Assembly (NCBI GenBank): GCA_037447655.1
Contig: JBBHKE010001578.1
Location: forward strand, 147,727-211,726
DNA length: 64,000 nucleotides
Origin: Zygnema cylindricum
Taxonomy: Eukaryota > Streptophyta > Zygnematophyceae > Zygnematales > Zygnemataceae
Direction: 5' to 3'
Under the pieces are notes generated by a model. That model had not been told where the DNA came from. It was given only the letters and a program-made list of their open reading frames with translations, and did not search any database. Of this stretch, positions 43,120-53,462 are shown in pieces; positions within the stretch are counted from its first letter, which is position 1, and each line of letters opens with the position of its first letter. The translations under genes were made by a program, and so were the position numbers.

Positions 43120-45400
43120 GAAAGAAAGTTGTGTGGAAATGAGAATGAGATGGGGGAAAGAAAGTTGTAAAGAAATGAGGATGAATGCACACAAAAGAGA
43201 TAAACTATAATGATTGTTTCCTCACTCTCTATCAAGAATTGAAAGAGTCAAATTATTTTTATTTATATTTTTTGAACCTTCACTTTTTTTGTTTTACCTC
43301 TGGCTCCAATATTTAGTTGACATGGCGGTATAGAAAAATTAGCAAACATGTGTACTAAAAATTTGTATTTTTTTTTGTAAAATACAAATTTTATCTTTTT
43401 TTGAAATTTGAGATGAAAATAGTAATGATTTTGTAAATTTTTGTAGCATTTGATGGCACACAAAGATTAGCAACATGTCCAAATCATAGTCAAAAATACC
43501 AAACTTTTTGAAAAAGATAAAATATTTGGAAAAACTTTTCTGTTTAAAGTGAGCGATGAAAAGAGTAATGATCGTATAAATTTTTGTAATAAAGCTAAGC
43601 AACATGTCCAATATATAGTCAAAAATTAAAACCTTTTTGAAAAAAAAACCATTTAAGAAAACCTTAATAGCACAGAAATGAGCAATCTTTCCAGTTACTT
43701 TCTAGATTCGCACCCTTTCACTGTTTTAGTCCACCTCTTCTCCTTCATACATTTTTCTCCTATGCAACTTTCATTGTAACCACTCGACATAAGTTTGCCT
43801 TTTAGTCATTTTTCATATACCAAGACAATTATGCACAATTTTGTCTCCTAATTTTTTTTATTTTTTTTTTTACTCTATGTAGCTTTATTTCTTTGAAATT
43901 CTTTTTTTTCCCCACATCTCACTCTTTTTTTTTAATACTTTACATGTCCACGTGATTTCATCCATATGTGTTGCACGGGAAGACTTGACCCGATTGAAGT
44001 TCGACATTATTTTCAACAAATACAAAAGACTCAAAAAAATGTTAAACCCTTGAGCGTATACAAAGTTAATGCAACTACAAGGAGGCCAATTTTTTTGACA
44101 AATTGGAAGACATCTAAAAAAAAATAGAAAAAAATGGAAACCTTGGAGATGAAAGCTACATATTACCCAAACAATTTAACTATTGACGAGAGCTTTAACC
44201 TTTTTGAATAAGAAAAGATAAAAAAATGAGGTATTTTATCTTAACATGTTAAATTTTTGATTGTTTCACAAGTGGACAAAATTGGTGTAGTTCTTTTTCG
44301 ACTTAACTCGATTAGTGTGATAAATATGGTGGTAAAACTTATCGAGAAGATTGTTAACACTTAAAAAGTAATATCATGTCGTTACGTCGACAAAATATTT
44401 GGAATTCAAGGTCTTTCAATTTTTCAGTCGCTAAACTTATCGGATATTAATAATTTGATATTGCTACAATATAATAATATAGAGTGTTCGAGTTTGGTTG
44501 CAAAATCATGACTCTCTTACCTCAAAAATATTCAGTACTAACTCGAAAAAATGTGCGACTATTTTCGGTATTGGAAAGTTGATGATGTTTATTTACCGTG
44601 TGTATGTCTTTAGACGTATTGGTTAAATCGTCAAATGCCAAAAAAAAAAATTCCCAATATTATTTTTATTTTTGTTTCACAATAAATTTACGTTATATAT
44701 TCGGGAAGACGATTATTATATGGTATTAAATTCAATTTCAGCAAATAGAAAGTCATTTGTTTATACGTTGTTGTCATTGAATTACTTAATGGCCACATTT
44801 TAATTTTAGCTGGATCACTAACACGTGAGAAATATTTTTACAGCTTAAAGAAAACAAATTTACATAAATCGCCTTATATGGCACTGTGGAAAAAGTTAGA
44901 ATTTTCCCAATACTCGATGGATTGCGGAGACAGCCTTTTTGATAAACATTTTAAAGATCAAATTAATTATTTTAGAGACGTACCGTGGCGAAATTTTTAA
45001 ACCTACAATGGATTTTGAACCATTAGATTAAAAATTACAAAAATTGATCGATTGAGTTTCTAAACCCGAGCAGTTGATGTATATTTTGGGAAATGCTTTT
45101 ACTAAACCGCCACTGACTTTCTTCAATCTTGTTCATGTAAACACACCAACATATTTTGAGATTTTAGATATCGTCATATGTAGTTTTTTGTTATCCAAAA
45201 CTTGTATTTTGAATGCAAAATGAACAATCTTTTCAATTTTAGGGGATGCAATTACAATTGGCGTAGAAATTTTGATGATTTTTTGGGTGGCAATATGTTC
45301 AAAGTCTTTACTATTGGAATAACTTAGAAATGGCGAAACATTTCTTGTCAAAAATCTTAAAATTTGAGTTTTTAAAAAAAAAATCTCAAAAGGATAACCA
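43120..45400. repeat. Left arm of a long inverted repeat
   Basis: Pairs in reverse order with 46400-48545. Anchors are AAGTTGTGTGGAAATGA (43129), TTTTTTGAACCTTCAC (43266), TAGAAAAATTAGCAAACA (43331), CCCACATCTCA (43911), GAAGTTCGACAT (43997) and TTTTTTGTTATCCAA (45183). Identity is patchy (substitutions and small indels), so the arms separated long ago or were damaged. The part equivalent to the ORF in the right arm has many stops. Two diverged copies of a roughly 150-bp block lie at 43345-43650. Confidence 0.85.
43345..43650. repeat. Imperfect tandem duplication, about 150-bp unit
   Basis: A block with GATGAAAA.AGTAATGAT, AAATTTTTGTA and AGCAACATGTCCAA.ATA followed by TAGTCAAAAAT occurs near 43413-43495 and again near 43553-43625. 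It lies within the left arm of the inverted repeat. Confidence 0.7.
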
Positions 45401-46076
45401 ACTTATTTTAGAGAAAGAATTTACAGTCTATTGTAAGCAAAAAATGAGTCAATTTTGTTTCATAACCACAAAATGACTCAAGTATTGATTTCGTTGCAAA
45501 ATGTCAACTAATGGTCTTACCGTTGAAAATGAAACATGATTTTATCGTCAGTTTTGTCTATCATGATTGATTTTTGAATCTCGTTGTAAACATCAATTTG
45601 GATGTTTGTTTTGTTGTATAAGATGAGTTATTCGGCGGATACACCAAGCAAAAAATTAATTTTTTTTTCTATATATAACACTCAATTAAAACGTCAAAAT
45701 GATAGTATTATTCTGTTGAAGAATAGTATTCTTATTTCGGATGAGAACAACCGAAGTGATGATATTTTAATGAAATGTATAAAAATATACAAAATATGAA
45801 TCAATATAACATCATTTATGTTCATCGTTTTAATTATCTTTATTTTTATATTTAACATAATAATTTGTTGTTGTGTTTGAATACAAGGTAGTTGTCTTTT
45901 TTTTATTATTTTTTTTTCAGTCGACAACTTTTTTTGTATTTTTTTATTTTTTTTATTTTATTGTTCTATTTATTTTATTTAATTATGTTTTTTTGTAGTT
46001 GTTTTTTATATATATATTATTTTTTTTCCTCTTTTTTCATTTTCTATTTTTTTATTTTAATTTCGATATTTTTTCT

Positions 46077-46118
<42 letters not shown>

Positions 46119-46400
46119 TATTTTTTTCTACCTTTCTATATCAACTAATTTTTTTTTTTTTTGGTCTGAGGTATCCGCCTAACAACTCATCCAATAGATC
46201 CAAAAAAACATCTAAATTGGAGTTACATCGAGATTAAAAAACCAATGAAAATTGACAAAATGAACAATAAAATTAGGTTTTTCAACGTTGGGAGCATTAA
46301 ATGATTTTTTGCCACGAAATATACAGCCGGGTCTTTTTAGGGTTACGAAACAAAAACGACACTTTTTTCTCTTCCAACAGACGATAGACATTTTTTCCCC
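45400..46400. other. Spacer of the long inverted repeat, with a T-rich core
   Basis: Single-copy between the two arms. It contains an extremely T-rich stretch at about 45895-46165, including an uninterrupted T run of over 30 near 46080. Predicted proteins here are poly-Phe artefacts. No gene recognised. Confidence 0.75.
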
Positions 46401-48545
46401 AAAACAAATCAATGTTTTTTTAGGGTAATTTTTGAAAAAAAAAATATTTCAAAATCTTTCACACGAAATATGTTCTCATATTTAAGTTTTTCAAAAGTAA
46501 AGACTTCGAATATGCTGCCACCTAAGAAATCATGAGAATTTTCATGCCAAACGTAATTGTATCCCCGAAATTGAAAAGATTGATTTTTTTGCATTCAAAA
46601 TACAATAATTGGATAACAAAAAACGACGCATAACAATATTTGAAATCTTGAAACGAATCTCGAAACGAAGTCAGTGGCGATTTACTAAAAGCATTTAACA
46701 AAATATACATCAATTTTTCGTGTTAAGAAATCGAATCGATCAATTTTTGTAATTTTTTATTTAGGCTAAAATCTCGCAAAGTTACGCAAAAATACTCGCC
46801 AAATTAGGCCTAAAATCTCGCCAAGTTATGCCTTTTAAATAATTAATTCGCTTTTTGAAATGGTTTTCAAAAAAAAGACCCACACAAACCATCGAGTATA
46901 AGGAAAATTCAAACTTATTTCACGGTGGCGTGTAGGTCAATTTAGAAAAAAATATGTTTTTGAAGTTGTGAAAATATTTTTTTTGTTTAATTGATGCACC
47001 TAAAATAAGAATGTGACTAATAGGTACTCTAATGACATCATCGTATAAACAAACGAATTATTTTTCTTTAAAATTGCAACTAAAACTGTATATTAATCGT
47101 TCACCCGAATATGGGAAAAAAATTCCTTGTGAGGAAAATTGAAAGAAATATTTGGGAAAAAAATATTTTGATATTCGACGATCCAGTCAAGGCGTCTATA
47201 GACGTACACATGATAAAAAATTATCATAGATTTTTTTTTGCAAGTAGCAAAAATAATCACACGTGTTTTCGAGTTATTGACGAATATTTCGAAGTTAGAT
47301 GACTTGTGAATCAACCAAAACTCTTATGCTCTTTAATATTGCATCATAGCAATCTAGAATTATTAATGTTTGATAATTTTGACGAACGACAAATTGAAAT
47401 GCTTTCAAATTCCAAATTTATTGTCGACGAAACGGCATCATACATTTTTTTGCGTTGACAATCTTCTCAAAAGGTTTTACCACGAAATTCATCACACCAA
47501 TCAGATTAAGTTGAAGAAGAACTACACCTGCTTTGTCGCCTTGTGAAGTAAACAAAAATTGTAACATGTTACAATGAAACACCTCATATTTTTCGAGCTT
47601 CTCTATTATTTTGATAAAGTTAACGCTCTCGTCAATAGTCAGACTATTTAGGTGATATGTCGCTTTCATGTTCAAGGCTCTCAATTCTTCCATTTCTTTT
47701 AAGATGTCATTCAATTTGTCAAAAAAATAGGTTTTATGTAGTTGCAATAATTTTGTACACTTCCAAAGGTTCAACAATTTTTCGAGTCTTTTGTATTTGT
47801 TGAAACCTATGTCGAACTTGAATGAAGTCAAGTTAGACCCTGCAACACATAGATAAATCAAATGAGAAAAGATGGATGCAATCAAATGCACATAGAGAGT
47901 TTCAACGGAAAAAAATGAGATGTGGGCAAAAAAAGGGTGAAAGAGTGCGAAAAATAAAAAAAATAAGGCTACATAAAGAAAAAACGAAGGGGAAATGAAA
48001 GAGTGAGAGAAAAAACTATGCATACTTGTCGCAATAAATGAAAAAAAACTAAAACGCAAACTTATGCGAAGTCGTTACAAGCAAAGGTGTAGAGGAAAAA
48101 ATGTGTGTGGGTTGAGTGATGGTCGGAAACAACCAAAGGCTTCCAATCTCGAAGGTAACATGAAAGAGTGAGTGCTATTAAAGTTTTCTTAACTACTTTT
48201 GCTTTCTTCAATGTTTTTATTTTTTACAAAATTCGACATGTTGCTTAGCCAAATCTCCCATTGAATTTTACAAAAAAATCATCACCCACTTAAAAAGAAC
48301 GAACAAGATACGCTATTTAACAAAAGATTTTACAAAATATTATTACACGTGTTTGCTAATTTTTCTATACAACATTTGTCAAAAAAAATTGAAGCGAGAG
48401 AAAAAACAATAAAGGTGAAGGTTCAAAAAACATAAATTAAGTTCGTTCATTTCTTTCATTTTTTGACAAAGAGTGAGAAAACCATCATTATAGTCTATCC
48501 CTCTTTTTCGAGTTCACTTTCATTTCCACACAACTGTTTTTACCC
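46400..48545. repeat. Right arm of a long inverted repeat
   Basis: Reverse complement counterpart of 43120-45400. It contains the best-preserved coding-like stretch (minus strand, 47842-47418). The CT tract at 48460-53462 starts at its outer edge, just as the outer edge of the left arm is GA-rich (43085-43190). The symmetry therefore includes the first part of the CT tract. Confidence 0.85.
47418..47842 (-). CDS. Exon-like ORF of unknown function in the inverted repeat
   Basis: On the minus strand a TTTATCTATGTGTTGCAG acceptor-like sequence (to about 47843) precedes an open frame of about 141 residues ending at 47418. It reads FKFDIGFNKYKRLEKLL, then KTYFFDKLNDILKEMEELRA, SLTIDESVNFIKIIEKLEKY and VVKPFEKIVNAKK: Leu/Lys/Glu-rich, likely helical, without a recognised domain. 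Everything upstream in the same frame (47843-48059) is Phe/Ser-rich and looks like a translated intron. The left-arm counterpart (43997-44400, plus) keeps recognisable peptides such as KFDIIFNKYKRLKKML and NEVFYLNMLNF but has many stops. So this is either a decaying gene of an unknown mobile element or a host gene fragment. Confidence 0.4.
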
Positions 48546-50510
48546 CCTTCACTTTTTATTTTCCCCTCGTCTCCCGCTCACATTTTTCCTTACTATCGCT
48601 CTCTCTATCGCTCCTCATTCGTCTCCCGCTCTCATTTTTCCTCACTCTAGCTCTCCCTATCACTTTTTTTTTATTTTCTTTTTTTATCAATCATTTTATC
48701 TCTATCTCAAAGTGAGGCTTTGTTCTCTTTTCTCCGCCCTCTCCATCTTTTCACCTTGCTTTATTTTTCCCTTAACCCTCTCTTACCCACATCTAATAAC
48801 CAATCCCTATCCCTATCCCCATCCCCATCATTTGCTCTCTATCTCCCTCTCTCTCCCTCACTTTTTTCTTTTTTTTCTCAGCTTCCCTCCCACTTAAACT
48901 TTACAATTTATTTTTTTACCTTTTTTTCTCCCACTTTTTTTTTTTTTTTTCGCCCTCTCCCCATGCTTTCGCATATATCCCTCTATCATTTATTTTTCCT
49001 TTTTTTTTTCCTCTCCCTCTCCCTCTCCCTCTCCCTCTTTTTCTCCCTCCCCCTCTCCCTTTTTTTCTCCCTCTCCCTCTCTCTCTCCCTCTCTTTCTCC
49101 CTCTCCCTCTCTTTTTCATCCCAAACTGCTTCTCTTCTCCAACCATCCCTTTCCCTCTCCTTCTCCCTTTCCTCTCCATTCCCTCTCCATTCTCTGTCCT
49201 TTTCCTCTCTTTTCCCATTCTCTTCTCTCTCCCCTCTATCTCCCCTCCCCTCCCTTCACCCGCCTCTCTTTCTCTCTCTGCCTCCACCTCTCCCTCTCCC
49301 GCTCTCTCTCAATCTCCCTCTCTCTCTCCCTCTCTCTATCATCCCCAACTCTGTTTCTTCTCTCCTACTATCTTTCTCCCTCACCCTCTCCCTCACCCTC
49401 TTCCTCTCCATCTCCCTCTCCCTCTCTCTCTCCCTCTCCCTCTCCCTCTCTTTTCCAACTATGCCCCTCCTCCCTCTCCCTCTCCCTCTCATCCCCAACT
49501 CTACCTCTCTTCTCCAACTATCCCTCTCTCTCTCCCTCTCGCTATTCCTCTCTAACTATCCCTCTCCCTCTCCCTCTCTTGCTCCCTCTCCCTCTCTTTC
49601 TCTTTCTCCCTCTCCCTCTCCCTCTCCCTCTCTTTCTCTTTCTCCCTCTCCCTCTCCCTCTCCCTCTCCTTCTCCCTCTCCCTTTCCCTTTCCCTCTCCC
49701 TCTTTTTTTCCCTCTCCCCTCCCTCTCATCCCCAACTCTCCCCATTCCCCTCCCCCTCCCCCTCCCCTCTCCCTCCCCCTCTCTCTCTCTCTCTCCCTCT
49801 CCCTCTCCACCCCAACTCCCTCTCTACCTCTCCATCCCTTTCTCCCTCTCCCTCTCCCTCTCCATCTCCTCCCCCCTCCCCCTCTCCCTCTCCCCCCCCA
49901 CCACTTCTCCCTCTCCCCCCCCACCCCCTCTCCCTCTCCCTCTCCCTCTCCCTCTTTTTTTCCTTCTCCCCTTTTCTCTCCCTCTCCCTCTCCCTCTTCT
50001 CCTTCTCACTTTCCCTCTTCTCTCCTTCTCCCTCTCCTTCTCCCTCTCCCTCTCCCTCTCATCCCCAACTCTCCCTTTCTAACTATCCCTCTCCCTCTCT
50101 TTCTCCAACTCTCTCTCCTCCCCAACACTCCCTCTCCCTCTCCCTCTCCCTCTCTTTCTCCCTCTCCCTCTCCCTCTCCCTCTCCCTCTCCTTTACCCTC
50201 TACCTCTCCTTCACCCTCTCATCTCCAACTCTCTCTCTCCTCTCTAACTCTCCCTCTCCCTCTCCCTCTCTCTCCCACTCCTCCCCAATACTCCCTCTCC
50301 CTCTCCTTTTCCCTCTCACTCTTCCTCACCCTCTTATCCACAACTCTCCCTCTCCTCTCCAACAATCCCTCCCTCTCCCTCTCCTCTCCAACTATCCCTC
50401 TCCTCCCCAAATCTCCCTCTCCCTCTCCCTCTCCCTCTCCCTCTCTTTTTCCCTCTAACTTCTCTCTCCCTCTTCCACTCCCTCTCCCTCTCCCTTCCCT
50501 CTCAAGCCCA
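48460..50510. repeat. Polypyrimidine (CCCTCT)-type tract, first block
   Basis: About 2 kb of nearly pure C/T on the plus strand, first T-rich then dominated by CTCCCTCTCCCTCT. The word CATCCCCAACTCT breaks the run at intervals (for example 49131, 49487, 49727, 50059). The 610-residue open frame across it encodes only Ser/Pro/Leu and is not a gene. It forms the outer side of the long inverted repeat. Confidence 0.95.
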
Positions 50511-51410
50511 GAATTCTCTATTGCAGGAATTCTAACAGCTAAGCTACCTTAAACTGCCGCACCAGACAGGCACTTTCTGCCTTCTGATACTTTCCACCTA
50601 GTTTGAATCACAAGCTGGAATTTTATCAGAACTAAGTACTCCTGTAGCTCTAACAGCTCACAAAATTTCACATCAAATGCATACAAAACAAGAAAGTTAT
50701 ACTTTAATGAAAACTGCCTTTTGATGTAAAATTGTCGTACAGTCGCTACTGAATTTTGCTAGGTCCTAGATGTGTTATTTATACCTCATGGCGTTTTGTA
50801 TTGAACACCTGATTAACACTATAAATCTAAGTGACGTACTGTCGTACAATTTCTAAGTACAAAACCAGGTTTTAGCCCATATCACTAATTCTGTCTGGTA
50901 CACTGTAAAGTAATGTACAAAACGACAATTCCAAATTTTGTAGCGACAAAAATATCTACGTCTCTGTTACGTAAGACTTTTAATCAAATGATCCTAAAAA
51001 GTCCTCGTTACGTAATCTAATGAATCTACGTCTAAAAGTCTACGTCTGTAATTTACCTAATCTTATGTAGACAAAAATATCCACGTCTGAAAATTTCCAC
51101 GCCTGTTTTTATGTGAACAAATGTACTTTTCACGTGACTTTCACCTGAAATGTTGAAGCGTACTAATCGGCACCAAGATATTTTTCCCAAAATGTCGGAG
51201 CATATCGTGGTCATACGATCTAGCGCCTTAATACCTGCCGTAATACCTGCAGGTGTATTCGCAGTGTTGTTTTGATGCCGTAACTCCTGCCGCAATATCC
51301 GCCGTAATATCCGCGGTTGTTTTCTAGATCCTAATCCCCTAATTTATTTCTGTTCACTCTAATTAGGGTACAAAAAAATATATTCTTAGTTGCTAGATAA
51401 AAGTTACTTT
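50511..51410. other. Non-repetitive island inside the CT tract
   Basis: About 900 bp of ordinary sequence between two CT blocks. It contains repeated CTACGTCT words (near 50955, 51027 and 51039) and TACCTGC.GTAATA-like units near 51230-51310. No ORF of interest and no clear terminal repeats, though it has the appearance of an insertion. Confidence 0.6.
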
Positions 51411-53462
51411 TCTACACCCTCTCCCTTCTATCTCCCTTCCCTCTCCCTTCTCTCTCCTTTGCCCTCCTTTTCCCCTCCCTCTCCCTCTAACTCTCCCTCT
51501 CGCTCTCCCTCTCCCTCTCCCTCTCCCTCTCCTTCTCCCTCTCAACCTTTTCATCCCCCTCCCCCTGTCCCTCTCCCTCTCTTTCTCCCTCTCCCTCTCC
51601 CCCTCCCCTTCTACCTTTCCCTATCCCTCCCCCTCTCCCTATCATCCCCAACTCTCTCTCTCCTCTCCAACTCTCACTCTCCTCTCCAACTATCCTTCTC
51701 CCTCTCCCTCTCCCTCTCCCCCTCCCCTTCTACCTTTCCCTATCCCTCCCCCTCTCCCTCTCATCCCCAACTCTATCTCTCCTCTCCAACTCTTCCTCTC
51801 CTCTCCAACTATCCCTCTCCCTCCCCCTCTCCCTCTCCCTCTCACACTCCCCAACACGCCCTCTCCCTCTCCCTCTCCCTCACCCTCTCATCCCCAACTC
51901 TATCTCTCCTCTCCAACTCTCCCTCTCCTCTCCAACTATCCCTCTCCCTCTCCCTCTCCCTCTCCCTCTCCCCAACACGCCCTCTCCCTCTCCCTCTCCC
52001 TCTCCCTCTCTAACTCCTCCCTAACACTCCCTCTCCCTCTCCCTCTACCTCTCCCTCTCCTTCTCCCTCTCCCTCTCTTTTTCCTTCTTTGTCTCCCTCT
52101 CCCTTTCCCTCTCCCTCTCCCTCTCCCTCTCCCTCTCCCTCTCCCTCTCCCTCTCCCTCTCCCTCTCCTGCCCAACACTCCCTCTTCCCTCTCCCTCTCC
52201 ATCTCCCTTAGGGTTTTTTAGGGTTTTTTAGGGTTTTTTCCCTCTCCCTCTCCCTCTCCCTTTTCCTTTCCCTCTTCCTCACCCTCTCATCCCCAACTCT
52301 CTCTCTCCTCTCCAACTCTCCCTCTCCCTCTCCCTCTCTTTCTACCTCCCCAACACTCCCACACCCTCTCCCTCCCCCTCTCCCTCACCCTTCCCTCTCC
52401 TTTCCCTATCCCTTCCCTCTCCCTTCCCCTCCTCTTTCCCTCTCCCTCTCCCTCTCCCTCTCCCTCTCCCTCTCCCTCCCTTCCCTTTCCTCTCCCTCTC
52501 CCTCTCCCTCTCCTTCTCCCTCTCCCTCTCTTTTTCCTTCTCCGTCTCCCTCTCCCTTTCCCTCTCCCTCTCCCTCTCCCTCTCCCTTTCCCTCTCCCTC
52601 TCCCTCTCCCTTTTCCTCTCCTTTTTCCTCACCCTCTCATCCCCAACTCTCTCTCTCCTCTCCAACTCTCCCTCTCCTTTCCAACACTCCCTCTCCCTCT
52701 CCCTCTCCCTCTCCCACTCCTCCCCAACACTCCCTCTCCCTCTCCCTCTCCCTCACCCTTTCCCTCTCCCTCTCCCTCTCCCTCTCCCTCTCCCTCTCCC
52801 TCTCCCTTTCCCTCTCCATCTCCCTCTCCCTCACTCTCTCATCCCCAACTCTCCCTCTCCTCTCCAACTCCTAAACACTCCCTCTCCCTCTCCCTCTCCC
52901 TCTCCCTCTCTTCGCCAACTCTCCCTCTCCTCTCCAACTCTCCCTCTCCCTCTCCCTCCCCAACACTCCCACACCCTCACCCTTCCCTCTCCCTTCCCTC
53001 TCCCTTCCCCTTTTCTTTCCCTCTCCCTCTCCCTCTCCCTCTCCCTCCCTTCCCTTGCCTCTCCCTCTCCCTCTCCCTCTCCCTCTCCCTCTCCCTCTCC
53101 CTCTCCCTCTCCCTCTCCCTTTCCCTCTCCCTCTCCCTCTCCCTCTCCCTCTCCTCTCCCTCTTTCTTACCTCTCCATTCCTTCTCCCTTCCATCTCCCT
53201 TCCCTCTCCCTTCCCTCTCTTTTCCCATTCCCTTCCTTCTCCCTCTCATCCCCAACTCTGCCTCTCTTCTCTAACTATCCCTCTCCCTCTCCCTCTCCCT
53301 CTCCCTCTCCTTCCCCCTCTCCCTCCCCCTCTCCCTCTCCCTCTCCCTCTCCCTCTCTCTTCCTCATGCACTCCCTCTCTCCCTCTGTCAATCCCTCCCT
53401 CTTTACTTCCCTCCCCCACTCCCCCACTTCTCTTTGCCCCCTCTCCCTCATCCCTCCCCCTT
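51411..53462. repeat. Polypyrimidine (CCCTCT)-type tract, second block with higher-order units
   Basis: Between 51600 and 51960 a unit of about 120 bp recurs three times: CCTCTCCCT runs, then CATCCCCAACTCT, CTCTCCTCTCCAACTCT and CTCTCCAACTATCC. Looser versions recur at 52287, 52637, 52838 and 53246. So the tract grew by amplification of larger units, not only by slippage of hexamers. Three telomere-like GGGTTTTTTA units interrupt it at 52207-52240. It leads into R copy 3. Confidence 0.92.
52207..52240. repeat. Telomere-like TTAGGG words inside the CT tract
   Basis: CTTAGGGTTTTTTAGGG followed by another TTTTTTAGGG: three TTAGGG words with an 11-bp period rather than 6 or 7. It is the only T/A/G-rich break within this block and is sharply bounded. 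Confidence 0.8.

Noticed and set aside
45892-46182. Phe-rich membrane protein
   Set aside because: Translation of a poly-T tract; no plausible codon use.
48720-50552. 610-residue open frame, the longest in the window
   Set aside because: Same cause: translation of (CTCCCT)n. No domain and no non-repetitive segment.
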